From: Thalassobius sp047123305
GTDB taxonomy: Bacteria > Pseudomonadota > Alphaproteobacteria > Rhodobacterales > Rhodobacteraceae
Direction of reading: 5' to 3'
NCBI RefSeq assembly: GCF_047123305.1
Contig: NZ_CP138918.1
Span: forward strand, 3,410,001 to 3,474,000
DNA length: 64,000 bases
Under the pieces are notes generated by a model, which ran no database searches, was not told the DNA's origin, and saw only the letters and a program-made list of their open reading frames with translations. Numbering within the stretch: the stretch's first letter is position 1; each line of letters starts with the position of its first letter. A program made the position numbers and the translations under genes. This document shows, in pieces, positions 50,779 through 59,936 of this stretch.

Positions 50779-52041
50779 TTACGGGCGGGTGGTGCCGTCG
50801 CCAACCACCAGATATTTGAAGCTGGTCAGCTGCGCCGCCCCCACCGGGCCTCGGGCGTGCATTTTTCCGGTGGCGATGCCAATCTCAGCCCCCATGCCAA
50901 ATTCGCCGCCATCGGCGAACTGGGTTGAAGCGTTGCGCATCAGGATCGCACTGTCGAGACGTTCAAAGAACCGATCGGCCACTGCGTCGTCTTCGGTCAG
51001 CACACAATCGGTGTGGCTGGAGGAATAGGCGCGGATATGGGCGATGGCCCCATCGACATCCTCGACCACTTTGGCGGCAATGATACTGTCGAGGAACTCC
51101 TTGCCCCAATCCTCATCGGTTGCCGCCAAGGTGCCTTCCAGTTGCAGACCTGCGCCCGCGTGCACCTCAACCCCGGCCTCAACAAGCGCGCGGATCAGAT
51201 CAGCGCCCAGCCCATCGGCAATATCGCGGTGGATCAGCAGACATTCCGCAGCGCCACAGATACCGGTGCGGCGGGTCTTGGCGTTCAGCACAACATCCAG
51301 CGCCTTTTGCGGATCTGCAGCCTTATCGACGTAGATGTGCACGATCCCTTCCAGATGCGCAAAGACCGGCACGCGGGCTTCGCGCTGCACCAGCCCCACC
51401 AGACCTTTGCCGCCACGGGGCACGATCACGTCCACATGGTCCGTCATGGTCAGCAATTCCTGTACCGCCGCCCGGTCACGGGTCGGCACCAGTTGGATGG
51501 CGTCTGCGGGCAGGCCTGCGGCCTTCAGGCCTTCGACCAGACAGGAATGGATCATACCGGAGGAATGGAAGCTTTCCGAGCCCCCCCGCAGGATCACCGC
51601 ATTGCCCGATTTCAGGCAAAGCGCCCCAGCATCCGCGGTCACATTGGGACGGCTTTCGTAGATCACACCGATCACACCCAGAGGCGTGCGCACGCGGCGA
51701 ATGTTCAGACCCGAGGGCCGGTCCCATTCGGCCAGCACCTCGCCCACGGGATCATCCTGCCCGGCCACATTGCGCAGACCGTCCACGATGCCCTGAATAC
51801 GCGCCTCATCCAGCATCAACCGGTCCATCATCGCGTCCGACAGGCCTTTATTGCGGCCAAACTCCAGATCTTCGGCATTGGCGGCAATGATCTCGGCCCG
51901 CTTGGCCCAGACAGCATCGGCGGCGGCTTCCAGCGCCTGCTGGCGCTGTGCGGTTGGCGCGAAACCCAGCTCTGCTGCGGCGGCCTTGGCGCGCTGGCCA
52001 AGCTCTTGCATCATTGCGGGGATGTTATCGCTGTCTTTCAT
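50779..52041 (-). CDS. proA: Gamma-glutamyl phosphate reductase
   Basis: 420 residues of the aldehyde-dehydrogenase superfamily. Blocks are GVIGVIYESRPNVTADAG, NAVILRGGSESFHSS, and the catalytic Cys in TRRTGICGAAECLL. It reduces glutamyl phosphate to the semialdehyde in proline synthesis. The ATG at 52041 is preferred over a TTG 21 bp upstream. It follows proB by about 60 bp. Confidence 0.96.
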   Translation of the reverse strand: MKDSDNIPAMMQELGQRAKAAAAELGFAPTAQRQQALEAAADAVWAKRAEIIAANAEDLEFGRNKGLSDAMMDRLMLDEARIQGIVDGLRNVAGQDDPVGEVLAEWDRPSGLNIRRVRTPLGVIGVIYESRPNVTADAGALCLKSGNAVILRGGSESFHSSGMIHSCLVEGLKAAGLPADAIQLVPTRDRAAVQELLTMTDHVDVIVPRGGKGLVGLVQREARVPVFAHLEGIVHIYVDKAADPQKALDVVLNAKTRRTGICGAAECLLIHRDIADGLGADLIRALVEAGVEVHAGAGLQLEGTLAATDEDWGKEFLDSIIAAKVVEDVDGAIAHIRAYSSSHTDCVLTEDDAVADRFFERLDSAILMRNASTQFADGGEFGMGAEIGIATGKMHARGPVGAAQLTSFKYLVVGDGTTRP

Positions 52042-52100
52042 GAGATCATTCCGTTTTTGCAAAACAGGGTTTCGGTTATTTCAAGCTAACGTCTGCGCCG

Positions 52101-53207
52101 TCAAAGCGCCATATCATCGCGGTGGATCAGCGCCGCCCGGCCTGGATAGCCCAGCAATGCTTCAATGTCTTCGGAGCGGTGGCCTTTGATCTTGCCGGCC
52201 TCAGCCGCAGTGTAGCGCGCCAACCCTTGGCCCAGTTTATGGCCCTTGCTGTCCAGGATCGCCACTGGATCCCCACGCCCGAAGGCGCCCGAGACCAGAG
52301 AAACACCGGCCGGAAGCAGGCTTTTGCCGGTGGCCAGCGCATGCGCGGCGCCGTCATCCACCATGATGTCGCCTTTGGGCTTCATCGAAGCAATCCAGCG
52401 TTTGCGCGCCTGCTGCGGGTCAACCAACGCAGTGAACCAGGTGGCATTTGCCCCCTGTTCCAACGCTTGCAACGGTCGGATGACCGAGCCTTCGGTGATC
52501 GCCATGGCGCAGCCCGCCTTGGTGGCGGTTTTTGCCGCCATCAGCTTGGTGATCATGCCACCTTTGGACAGGCCGGAAACGCCGTCGCCCGCCATCGCCT
52601 CGATCTCGGGCGTGATGGTGTCGATCACGTCATAGCGGTGGGCCGAGGGATCAACCTGCGGGTTGGCGGAATAGAAGCCGTCCACGTCGGACAGCAAGAT
52701 CAGCTGATCCGCGCCCACGGTCACGGCGACCTGCGCGGCCAGACGGTCATTGTCCCCGTAGCGGATTTCATCAGTGGCGACGGTATCGTTTTCATTCACG
52801 ATCGGCACCACGCCAAGGCTGACCAGCTGTTCCAAGGTGGCGCGGCTGTTGAGGTAACGGCGGCGGTCGGCGCTGTCTTCCAGCGTCACCAAAACCTGCG
52901 CGGTGGTGATGCCAAAGGGCGCCAGCACCTCTTCATAGGCGCGGGCCAGACGGATCTGGCCAACTGCTGCAGCGGCCTGCGATTGCTCCAGCGCCAAATC
53001 GCGGGCTGGCAGGCCCAGCACGCCACGCCCCAAAGCAATGGAGCCGGAGGAGACCAGAACCACGTCGATCCCCTGCCCTTTGAGCCAGGCCACATCTTCG
53101 GCCAGTCCCTGCACCCAATCGGCGCGCAGCTGGCCCGTCTTGCGATCAACCAGAAGCGCTGATCCAATCTTGATGACCAGCCGCTTCGCCTGTTTTAGGG
53201 ATGCCAC
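52101..53207 (-). CDS. proB: Glutamate 5-kinase
   Basis: 368 residues. The amino-acid-kinase domain has LVIKIGSALLVDRKTG, VVLVSSGSIALGRGVLG and NENDTVATDEIRYGDNDRLAAQV; a C-terminal PUA domain ends the protein. It starts with GTG after GAGGAAGAG and overlaps obgE by 13 bp. It catalyses the first step of proline synthesis and is usually feedback-inhibited by proline. Confidence 0.96.
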   Translation of the reverse strand: MASLKQAKRLVIKIGSALLVDRKTGQLRADWVQGLAEDVAWLKGQGIDVVLVSSGSIALGRGVLGLPARDLALEQSQAAAAVGQIRLARAYEEVLAPFGITTAQVLVTLEDSADRRRYLNSRATLEQLVSLGVVPIVNENDTVATDEIRYGDNDRLAAQVAVTVGADQLILLSDVDGFYSANPQVDPSAHRYDVIDTITPEIEAMAGDGVSGLSKGGMITKLMAAKTATKAGCAMAITEGSVIRPLQALEQGANATWFTALVDPQQARKRWIASMKPKGDIMVDDGAAHALATGKSLLPAGVSLVSGAFGRGDPVAILDSKGHKLGQGLARYTAAEAGKIKGHRSEDIEALLGYPGRAALIHRDDMAL

Positions 53208-54244
53208 TGCTCTTCCTCACCCTCTTGGGCCAGTTTTTCCTGTTTGATCCGCAGCCGGTTGTCATCGATCTGCGCCCGCAGTGCCCGCAGCACATCTTCG
53301 GTGCCTTCCTGAGACACACCGGACATCAGCATCACAGGCCCGCCAACAACGGCCTCCAGCTCTTCCTTGAGGAAGGCGCGTTCTTCGTCATCCAGCGTGT
53401 CGATCTTGTTCAGCACGGTGATACGAGGCTTATCCGCCAGACCTTCGCCGTAGGCCTCAATCTCGCCAATGATGGTTTTGTAATCTTCCAGCAATGTGCC
53501 CGAAGACCCGTCCACCAGATGCAGAAGCGCGGCGCAGCGTTCAACGTGGCCCAGGAACAGATCGCCCAGACCACGGCCTTCCGAGGCGCCTTCGATCAGG
53601 CCGGGAATATCCGCGACCACAAATTCGGCCCCATCCACGCCCACAACACCCAGGTTCGGGTGCAAAGTGGTGAAGGGATAATCCGCCACCTTGGGGCGCG
53701 CGTTCGAGGTAGCCGACAGGAAGGTAGACTTGCCTGCATTGGGCAGGCCCAGCAGGCCCACATCCGCAATCAGCTTCAGTCGCAGCCAAAGCGTCCGATC
53801 CACCCCTTCCAGACCGGGGTTTGACCGCCGCGGTGCCTGGTTGGTGGAGGATTTGAAGTGCAGGTTGCCCCAGCCGCCGTTGCCGCCTTTTGCCAGCAGA
53901 AAACGCTGCCCCAATTCGGTCATGTCGGCAATCACAGTTTCCTGATCTTCATCAAGGATTTCAGTCCCGACAGGCACCCTCAGGATAATATCGCCGCCAT
54001 CGGCACCGGTGCGCTGGTTGCCCATGCCCGGCCGACCGTTGTCTGCGAAGAAGTGCTGCTGATAGCGAAAGTCAATCAGCGTGTTCAAACCATCCACGGT
54101 TTCAGCCCAGACGGAACCGCCCGTGCCACCATCGCCACCATCGGGGCCGCCATATTCGATGTATTTCTCACGGCGAAAGCTGACACAGCCATTGCCGCCG
54201 GAACCCGAACGAATATAGACCTTTGCGAGATCAAGAAATTTCAT
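53195..54244 (-). CDS. obgE: GTPase ObgE/CgtA
   Basis: 349 residues. The glycine-rich Obg domain covers about 1-158 (YIRSGSGGNGCVSFRREK, YGGPDGGDGGTGGSVW), then the G domain with Walker A GLPNAGKSTFLS, DIPGLIEGASEGRGLG and NKID. It is an essential ribosome-assembly GTPase. It lies after rplU-rpmA-GNAT, the usual order in alphaproteobacteria, and overlaps proB. Confidence 0.97.
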   Translation of the reverse strand: MKFLDLAKVYIRSGSGGNGCVSFRREKYIEYGGPDGGDGGTGGSVWAETVDGLNTLIDFRYQQHFFADNGRPGMGNQRTGADGGDIILRVPVGTEILDEDQETVIADMTELGQRFLLAKGGNGGWGNLHFKSSTNQAPRRSNPGLEGVDRTLWLRLKLIADVGLLGLPNAGKSTFLSATSNARPKVADYPFTTLHPNLGVVGVDGAEFVVADIPGLIEGASEGRGLGDLFLGHVERCAALLHLVDGSSGTLLEDYKTIIGEIEAYGEGLADKPRITVLNKIDTLDDEERAFLKEELEAVVGGPVMLMSGVSQEGTEDVLRALRAQIDDNRLRIKQEKLAQEGEEEQWHP

Positions 54245-54307
54245 ATGTGTCTCCTATCGCAAAGGCCAGTGGATGTTCAACATGATGCGTCGAACATCCG
54301 CCCCTGC

Positions 54308-54862
54308 TCAGCCCTGTTTCTGGCTGTCGAATTTTTTCAGGTAGGTCCAGGTGGCCATATTGGCCCCGCGCGCGACCGAAAAGGTCTCGGCGTCCCCCAG
54401 ATATTCAAAACCGCAGTTGGTCAGGACACGGGCCGAGGCCGGATTGTCCTGAAACACTTCGGCAAACATGGTTTCTGCCTGTTGCGGGTTGGCTTCGAGG
54501 ATTGCGGCCACCGCAGCCGAGGCAATCCCGTTGTTCCAATGCGGCGGTGCCACCCAGAAGCTGATCTGGCTCTGGTTGCGGTCCATCTGTTCCAGCCCGA
54601 TGAGGCCCATCACCTCGCAGCCGCCCACTTTGGTGCCATCAATGGCCCAAAGATCCTCGCTGCGTTCGTCATCGATGGCGCGATCGACAAAGGCGTCGAT
54701 GGCCCCCGGCGGCAGCGGGTGCGGAATGGTGCGAGTGTTGCGCGCGACCCGCAGATCGGCGCTGTTCATCTCAATCAAACCTTTGTCCGACTTGCGCAAA
54801 GGGCGCAGGTCAAACCGTTCTGTTTCAATTGCCGCCTCCAGCGGCTGTACGTCGAGCATCAT
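54308..54862 (-). CDS. GNAT-family N-acetyltransferase
   Basis: 184 residues of the RimJ/RimL-like GNAT group. RFDLRPLRKSDKGLIEMN opens the fold, and SQISFWVAPPHWNNGIASAAVAAI is the acetyl-CoA binding segment (the V4-alpha3 loop); NPASARVLTNCGFEYLGD is the typical C-terminal block. It sits between rpmA and obgE, a position kept in many Rhodobacteraceae, so a ribosomal or translation-factor target is plausible. Confidence 0.88.
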   Translation of the reverse strand: MMLDVQPLEAAIETERFDLRPLRKSDKGLIEMNSADLRVARNTRTIPHPLPPGAIDAFVDRAIDDERSEDLWAIDGTKVGGCEVMGLIGLEQMDRNQSQISFWVAPPHWNNGIASAAVAAILEANPQQAETMFAEVFQDNPASARVLTNCGFEYLGDAETFSVARGANMATWTYLKKFDSQKQG

Positions 54863-55075
54863 CGCGAATACTCCTCCGGTAATTTTGCGTCAGGCGGGGC
54901 ATCCTTGGGTCTCCCCGTCCGGCCTCCTCAAACCTAGGTGGGGCAGATTATCCCCCTGACGTGTCAAACAGATGGCAATCCCCATATTCAAAACAAGCGG
55001 GGTCGCCATAACTCTTTCTTGCAAAGAACCGATCGGCAAAAACTTGCGCCTGAAATTGGCAGCGCAAATGAGAAA

Positions 55076-55099
55076 GGGGACCGGCTTTCGCCGATCCCC
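55076..55099 (-). terminator. Terminator after rpmA
   Basis: On the minus strand GGGGATCGGC-GAAA-GCCGGTCCCC is followed by TTTCTC. One G-T mismatch, tetraloop GAAA. It separates the L21-L27 transcript from the GNAT-obgE-proBA genes. Confidence 0.75.
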
Positions 55100-55127
55100 C
55101 ATTTTGCATAAAGCGAAACCGATCGGC

Positions 55128-55397
55128 TTACTCTGCAGCCTCCGCCACTGGCAGGACAGAAACGAAGGTGCGTTTCTTCAGGCCTTTGTGGAAGGTGACT
55201 TTGCCTTCGACAGTTGCAAAGATGGTGTGATCTTTGCCCATGCCGACGCCTTCACCCGGCCACATCTTGGTACCGCGCTGACGCACGATGATGTTGCCCG
55301 GAATGGCGGCCTGGCCACCGTAGAGTTTTACGCCAAGGCGGCGACCAGCTGAGTCGCGACCGTTACGGGATGAACCGCCAGCTTTTTTATGTGCCAT
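55128..55397 (-). CDS. rpmA: 50S ribosomal protein L27
   Basis: 89 residues. The invariant N-terminus is MAHKKAGGSSRNGRDSAGRR, followed by LGVKLYGGQAAIPGNIIVRQ. No N-terminal prosequence of the Firmicute type. It is 22 bp downstream of rplU. Confidence 0.97.
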   Translation of the reverse strand: MAHKKAGGSSRNGRDSAGRRLGVKLYGGQAAIPGNIIVRQRGTKMWPGEGVGMGKDHTIFATVEGKVTFHKGLKKRTFVSVLPVAEAAE

Positions 55398-55419
55398 GAG
55401 GTGTCTCCTTCAACTCTAC

Positions 55420-56007
55420 TTATTTCGCCAGCTCAGCGGCTTGCTCAACCCATTCGGGTTTCACTTTGACATCAACGGCGTCGACGTCAACAGCAGCCAG
55501 CTGTGCGAAGGTGGTGATACCGGCTTCGGCCAGTTTCTTTGCAGCGGCGGGGCCAACACCGGTGATCTGGGTCAGATCATCAGCGGCGGCGGCCGGAGCT
55601 GCGGCTTTTTTGGCGGCGGGTTTGGCAGCGGCGGCGGGTGCAGCAGCAACCGAACCGGAACCAATGGCAGCTTTCACGCCCGACTTGCCTGCGCCCGAGG
55701 CCAGGATGTCGGTGATTTTGATCAGGGTCAGTTTCTGACGGTGACCTTTGGTGCGTTTGGAGCTGTGCTTACGACGACGCTTCACGAAGTGGATCAGCTT
55801 TTCGCCTTTGATCTGGTCAACAACTTCGGCCTGAACAGCCGCGTCGTCTACCAGCGGAGCACCAACAACCATGTTGTCGCCGCCCAGCATCAGAATCTCG
55901 TTGAATTGGATAGTTTCACCTGCGTCGGCAGCCAATTTTTCAACGCGGAGCACGTCGCCCGCCTGAACTTTGTACTGCTTGCCGCCGGTTTTCAGAACCG
56001 CAAACAT
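55420..56007 (-). CDS. rplU: 50S ribosomal protein L21 with C-terminal helix-hairpin-helix
   Basis: 195 residues, about twice the length of E. coli L21. Residues 1-102 are normal L21 (MFAVLKTGGKQYKVQAGD, HFVKRRRKHSSKRTKGHRQ). An Ala/Lys/Pro-rich linker follows, then a helix-hairpin-helix-like module (DDLTQITGVGPAAAKKLAEA, then GITTFAQLAAV) at the C-terminus. The start follows GAAGGAAA. The extension is a DNA/RNA-binding type fold; such long L21 proteins are known in this group, but the tail's role is unclear. Confidence 0.95.
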   Translation of the reverse strand: MFAVLKTGGKQYKVQAGDVLRVEKLAADAGETIQFNEILMLGGDNMVVGAPLVDDAAVQAEVVDQIKGEKLIHFVKRRRKHSSKRTKGHRQKLTLIKITDILASGAGKSGVKAAIGSGSVAAAPAAAAKPAAKKAAAPAAAADDLTQITGVGPAAAKKLAEAGITTFAQLAAVDVDAVDVKVKPEWVEQAAELAK

Positions 56008-56114
56008 TTGCATTTCCTTCAGTTTCCCGCGTTCTAAGGTCTCTGTTTCCAGATGTTTCCGGCCTTGCGCCACCGCGAACTGCGTGCCCTTTCGGGACTG
56101 TATTACAACAAAAC

Positions 56115-56136
56115 AGGGCAGAGTTCCCCCTGCCCT
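56115..56136 (-). promoter_or_regulatory. Leader hairpin upstream of rplU
   Basis: On the minus strand AGGGCAG-GGGGAACT-CTGCCCT is followed by GTTTTGTTG. It lies between a TTGACT-type promoter (-35 near 56170) and the rplU start, so it may act as an attenuator or as an autogenous ribosomal-protein site. No match to a named L21 leader is claimed. Confidence 0.45.
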
Positions 56137-56241
56137 AGAACCGCGCTTATTGTCGGGTCAAAGGGATAAGTCAAGCGTTATCGCCGCCACATCCCTATTT
56201 TATAGGCTTTCGCCGCCTTCCACGCCCCTCAACTTAGCGGG

Positions 56242-57072
56242 TCACAGTGACTCGCCCTGCATCTGTCGCGCCAGCGCCAGCCCCAAAGACAAAGAGATGG
56301 TGCCATACATCCGGTCAAAGCCGGCAAACAGCGCCCGGTTCAACGCCGCCCCTTCCGGTGTCTCTGACAGGGTGACATAGGCCTGGACCTCTTCGGTCGA
56401 AAGCGGCTCATAGGCCAGCATCAGGAAGGAGTAGACCCATTCATGGGTGTCCATACGGGTGGTGCCCTCCTGTCCCCAGACATCGGACAGCACCTCCTCC
56501 TCGCTCATCTCCACAGCGCCGCCCTGCATCAGCCCCCGCATAAACATGTAGTTGGCATTGAGGGCGCCAACGACGTTCATATCAATCAGCTCATTCACCT
56601 CAATGAATCGCTGGATCGCGGTCAGATGGGCGTCATAGGGTTCCTGGGTTTCGCGAAACAGGTCGCGGGCGGCCTCTTCGGTGTCCTCATCCATAAAGGC
56701 ACGGCGCGCGGCCAGCTCCATTTCGATGATGCGCTGCCCGGTCTCACTGCCGAAGAAGGCAATCAGCGGCGCCAGTTCCACATCACCGATGCTCTCGTCA
56801 AAACCGGCGCGGACCAGCTCTTCCAGGCTTTCGGGATCATGCAGCCGCGCCACCACCGCCTGCCAGCTGGGACCGGTGCCGCCGGGCAGCATCTGATCCG
56901 CCAGATCGTCGCCATAAGAAAGCCCCTCTTCACGCAGGACCTCAAACATGGCTTCCATACCAAGGGCTTCAAACAGCGCATCCACTTCGGCAGGTTTCGG
57001 CGCAGCAAAGGCAGTTGTGGCCGTGACCACAAGCGCAAACCCCCAGCCTGCAAGTGTTTTGGCAGCATTCAT
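56242..57072 (-). CDS. DUF2059 secreted protein
   Basis: 276 residues with a signal peptide (LAGWGFALVVTATTAFA, cleavage near AAPK). The rest is all-helical and acidic, with AFFGSETGQRIIEMELAARR, the DUF2059 block, repeated in a second copy (YVTLSETPEGAALNRALFAG). It is periplasmic. Function unknown. The ATG at 57072 starts the signal peptide; a TTG four codons earlier is the alternative. Confidence 0.82.
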   Translation of the reverse strand: MNAAKTLAGWGFALVVTATTAFAAPKPAEVDALFEALGMEAMFEVLREEGLSYGDDLADQMLPGGTGPSWQAVVARLHDPESLEELVRAGFDESIGDVELAPLIAFFGSETGQRIIEMELAARRAFMDEDTEEAARDLFRETQEPYDAHLTAIQRFIEVNELIDMNVVGALNANYMFMRGLMQGGAVEMSEEEVLSDVWGQEGTTRMDTHEWVYSFLMLAYEPLSTEEVQAYVTLSETPEGAALNRALFAGFDRMYGTISLSLGLALARQMQGESL

Positions 57073-57315
57073 ATGGTGGCGCAAAATATACCCTTTCTTC
57101 CGGATCTGCGTCAGCGGGCCAAGGCCCGGGCGTGGCCCGCATCTGTGAGGAACCTAACTCAAGCCATGCACCCGCCTCAAGCGTCGCAGCCTATCATGAC
57201 TTATAACGTCTTGAATCCCTGTTGATTTGAGCGCTTTTCTCAAGGTTTCAAGCGGCTTGCCGCCAAACCGCCGCAGGCGTTGCAGAAAAACTTTCACAAT
57301 TCTTGCAAATCGCCC

Positions 57316-57343
57316 TTGCCACCCCCTGCAGGTTTCTTTAAAT
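57316..57343 (+). promoter_or_regulatory. Possible tRNA-Ser promoter
   Basis: TTGCCA and TTAAAT are separated by 16 bp, with the tRNA beginning 18 bp further on. Spacing is acceptable for a housekeeping promoter; the -10 is a weak match. Confidence 0.4.
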
Positions 57344-57361
57344 CGCCCCCACGACCCCCGC

Positions 57362-57451
57362 GGAGAGGTGCCGGAGTGGTCGAACGGGGCGGTCTCGAAA
57401 ACCGTTGTGGGTGCAAGCCCACCCAGGGTTCGAATCCCTGTCTCTCCGCCA
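57362..57451 (+). tRNA. tRNA-Ser (anticodon CGA)
   Basis: 90 nt including an encoded CCA. A 7-bp acceptor stem (GGAGAGG with TCTCTCC), the anticodon loop CTCGAAA within CGGT/ACCG arms (anticodon CGA), a long variable arm (TGTGGGTGCAAGCCCACC) typical of class II serine tRNA, and the T arm AGGGTTCGAATCCCT. It reads UCG codons. Confidence 0.97.
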
Positions 57452-57452
57452 T

Positions 57453-57482
57453 AAAAAGCCCGCCTGATCGGCGGGCTTTTTT
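57453..57482 (+). terminator. Rho-independent terminator after tRNA-Ser
   Basis: AAAAAGCCCGCC-TGATC-GGCGGGCTTTTTT: a 12-bp stem, 5-nt loop and T tract, 2 bp after the CCA end. Confidence 0.93.
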
Positions 57483-57483
57483 G

Positions 57484-57734
57484 CGTCTAGATCATCGCCG
57501 AAACGGGTTCAGAAATAGCGGTAGATCTCTGCAGCACTTAAAATGGGTTTATGCGGGGAAGATGCGCTGTTCCCGGAGCTTGCCATTTCTGAAACAGGCA
57601 CGGTTGTTACGGCCACCCTAGCGCCTTCAACTAGAGCCGTCGGTGTTCAAAGACGCATTCGCAAAATCGATTTCACCGGCATGTCATAAAAGTAAGACCA
57701 TGCACCATCCACACATTGGTAAAGACACGCTTAG
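57484..57734. other. Gene-free stretch downstream of tRNA-Ser
   Basis: About 250 bp with stops in all frames and no recognisable product, promoter or att-like repeat of the tRNA 3' end. It opens a region of broken genes that runs to about 60,640. Confidence 0.6.
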
Positions 57735-57993
57735 TGAGAGACTTGCGCCCCGCTGAACGCGATCAGCGCCCACTCATCAAGTTGCAGCGCAATGCCTTGT
57801 TCGATGACATAGGCCACGGTGCCCCGAGGACCACCGAAATCCATTAGGGGAAGTTCGCCAAAACAGAGTGTTTTGACCAATTGGAAGACATAGTTCAGGG
57901 GAAGCAGGATACCGGCATTGCCATCCTCTTGCCCGGCAAAACAAGGCTGAGCAACAGCAAAAACAATCCGGTTTTTCTCCGCAGGAACAAATC
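57735..57993 (-). pseudogene. Possible remnant of a small secreted protein, frameshifted
   Basis: On the minus strand one frame encodes a signal-peptide-like start (FLRRKTGLFLLLLSLVLPG, about 57993-57935), and the next frame continues with NAGILLPLNYVFQLVKTL, FGGPRGTVAYVIEQGIA and a stop near 57735. The two halves are in different frames, as after a single indel. No homologue is recognised. It may equally be chance; the coding look of the second half and its place among other broken genes are the only support. Confidence 0.3.
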
Positions 57994-58006
57994 ACCAAGC
58001 TGTTTC

Positions 58007-58035
58007 GTCAGGCCGTGCAAACAGCGGCCTGACGC
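58007..58035. repeat. Hairpin downstream of the autotransporter fragment
   Basis: CGTCAGGCCG and CGGCCTGACG form a perfect 10-bp inverted repeat around a 9-nt loop. It follows the autotransporter stop on the minus strand and probably ended its transcript, although no T tract is present. Confidence 0.55.
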
Positions 58036-58048
58036 AAATTATTCTGCC

Positions 58049-59156
58049 TTAAAACTGCAAGCCGACACCAACTTCTAACCCTAGCGTCTGGGAGTTGCGC
58101 CCTAGGCCGTCAATGAAGCCCGAGATATCAAAGCTGCCGCCGCGCCCATTGTGTTGCGCTAGTCCCAGATCGATCCGCCCACGCAGGCTGTCGCTGTCGG
58201 TTGACACACCGCCCGAGTTGCGGGTTGAGGCTTTGCGAAGCCCGAAGCCGCCCGTCAATTCCAGCGTTCCACGGGCACGCGGCAGCGCCTTTTCGAAGTG
58301 CAGACCCAGCGAGATTTCGGTCATCTCCAATGTGCTTGCTGCAATGCTATTTCCAAGGCCATCGACATAGGCCTCCTGACTGTCCTTCAGATAAGACACG
58401 CCAAGAACAGGCAGCCATGTGATCTGCGCGTGATGCAGTTCTCCGGTCACGTTCACTTGGGCAAGCAAACGCGAAGTCTCAAACTCATCTTCATAGGTGC
58501 CGAAGGGGCTCACCGTGTTGCTTGATTTGCCGGCCAACAAACGCCCATCTACATAAAGCGGCTGATCATTGACCTTCATCGCGAAGTAAGGCCCGGCCAG
58601 CCAGCCGGTGCCGCTGGTTTTCAGTGCGCCGTCAACCTGGTTGACGCGGTCAAACTGCAGCATGCCGCCGATCAGAAAATCCTCGTTAATCTTGCGGTGA
58701 CTGCCGACCACACCAAAGACGTAGTCAGATCTGCTGGTGTCAGTTTCGGTTACCGAAGCCGTAAGTTTGGACCAGACATCGCCGTCCATCCGGCTGTCAA
58801 AAGACAGATTGGTCCCGCTGACCTGACGGGTGACAGACAGTGACCCACCGGCTGGGCCGCCACGCAGGAAGCCAACCACATCCGGTTGATGCGCCATCAA
58901 TTGGCGGGCACGGGTTAGAAGGAATTGTGCAATCGCTTCTTCCGTGTCCTCCACTGTGGCATTGACCAATGACAAAACATTGGAGGCGTTGTTCAGATTA
59001 CCCGCGCCATCCTGCGACACCTCTGCGGGCACAGAAATGGTAACATCCCCTGCCCCTGTCGTTGTGATCCCGACCTGATAGCTGGCGCCAGATCCACTGA
59101 AGCTGTCGACCGTTGCATTGGTGACAACGACATCCGTTGCGGCAAAAGTGCAAGAG
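58049..59156 (-). pseudogene. 5'-truncated autotransporter (beta-barrel domain with one Ig-like repeat)
   Basis: The C-terminal part is a complete autotransporter barrel: about 260 residues of amphipathic strands (FVGVVGSHRK-like, LEMTEISLGLHFEKALP, GGFGLRKASTRNSGG) ending in GLEVGVGLQF with terminal Phe. Before it stands one bacterial Ig-like repeat (ATDVVVTNATVDSFSGSGAS, then EVSQDGAGNLNNAS). Homology stops abruptly near 59150. The open frame continues to 59311, but that part is the antisense strand of an unrelated dehydratase gene, so there is no signal peptide or passenger start. Inactive as an autotransporter unless expressed from a rearranged upstream piece. Confidence 0.8.
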
Positions 59157-59936
59157 ATCCTACCAGCCACCAACGCGGTTGTGCGCGAAAACTGCCCCAT
59201 TTCGGAATTGACCATCGGCCTGCAATGTGGCGCCTCTGATGGGTTTTCCTGCATCACTGCCAACCCAGCCTTGGGATATGCCTCCGATCTGCTTGTGTCG
59301 ATGAGGGGCACCAGCCTGCTGTCCGAAACCCCTGAGATCTATGGCGCAGAACAGCTACTGCTCACCCGAGCATCGTCTGTTGCGGTCGCAGATAAATTGC
59401 GCGAACGAATAGAGTGGTGGGAGAAATATGCCGCCCAGCACGGTGCAGCGCTCAACAACAACCCATCCCCTGGCAACAAAGCTGGGGGGCTCACAACAAT
59501 TTTCGAGAAAAGCTTGGGAGCGGTTGCCAAGTCAGGAACAGCCCAACTGTCCGATGTGGTGCACTACGGTGAAAAGCCCCAAAAGAAGGGGCTCGTTTTT
59601 ATGGACTCGCCCGGCTTTGACCCGGTTTCGGTCACCGGTCAAATTGCTGCGGGTGCCCAGTTAATCCTGTTTACCACCGGCCGTGGATCAACCTTTGGCT
59701 CCAAGCCAGCGCCAACCCTTAAAATCGCCAGCAACGATTTGCTCTTTTCAAAAATGCACGACGATATGGATCTTGGGTGCGGTGACATTCTTTCCAAAGG
59801 CACCGCGTTGGCACAAAAGGGCGAAGAGATCCTGGCAGCCATAATCGCGACGGCGTCTGGCAGGCAAACCAAAAGCGAAGCGCAGGGCCTCGGGGACCAC
59901 GAGAATGTGCCCTGGCATATCGGAGCAGTTCTTTAA
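59142..59936 (+). pseudogene. 5'-truncated altronate/galactarate dehydratase (UxaA-type) fragment
   Basis: The frame encodes the C-terminal half of the UxaA/GarD family: ELTIGLQCGASDGFSCITAN, NPSPGNKAGGLTTIFEKSLG, GLVFMDSPGFDPVSVTGQ, FTTGRGSTFGSKPAPTLKIA, DDMDLGCG and the normal end ENVPWHIGAVL. The N-terminal half, including the first metal-binding His residues, is missing; homology begins near 59150, just where the opposite-strand autotransporter homology also ends. The frame opens at a GTG without a ribosome site. Probably not functional; sugar-acid dehydration is the ancestral role. Confidence 0.82.
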
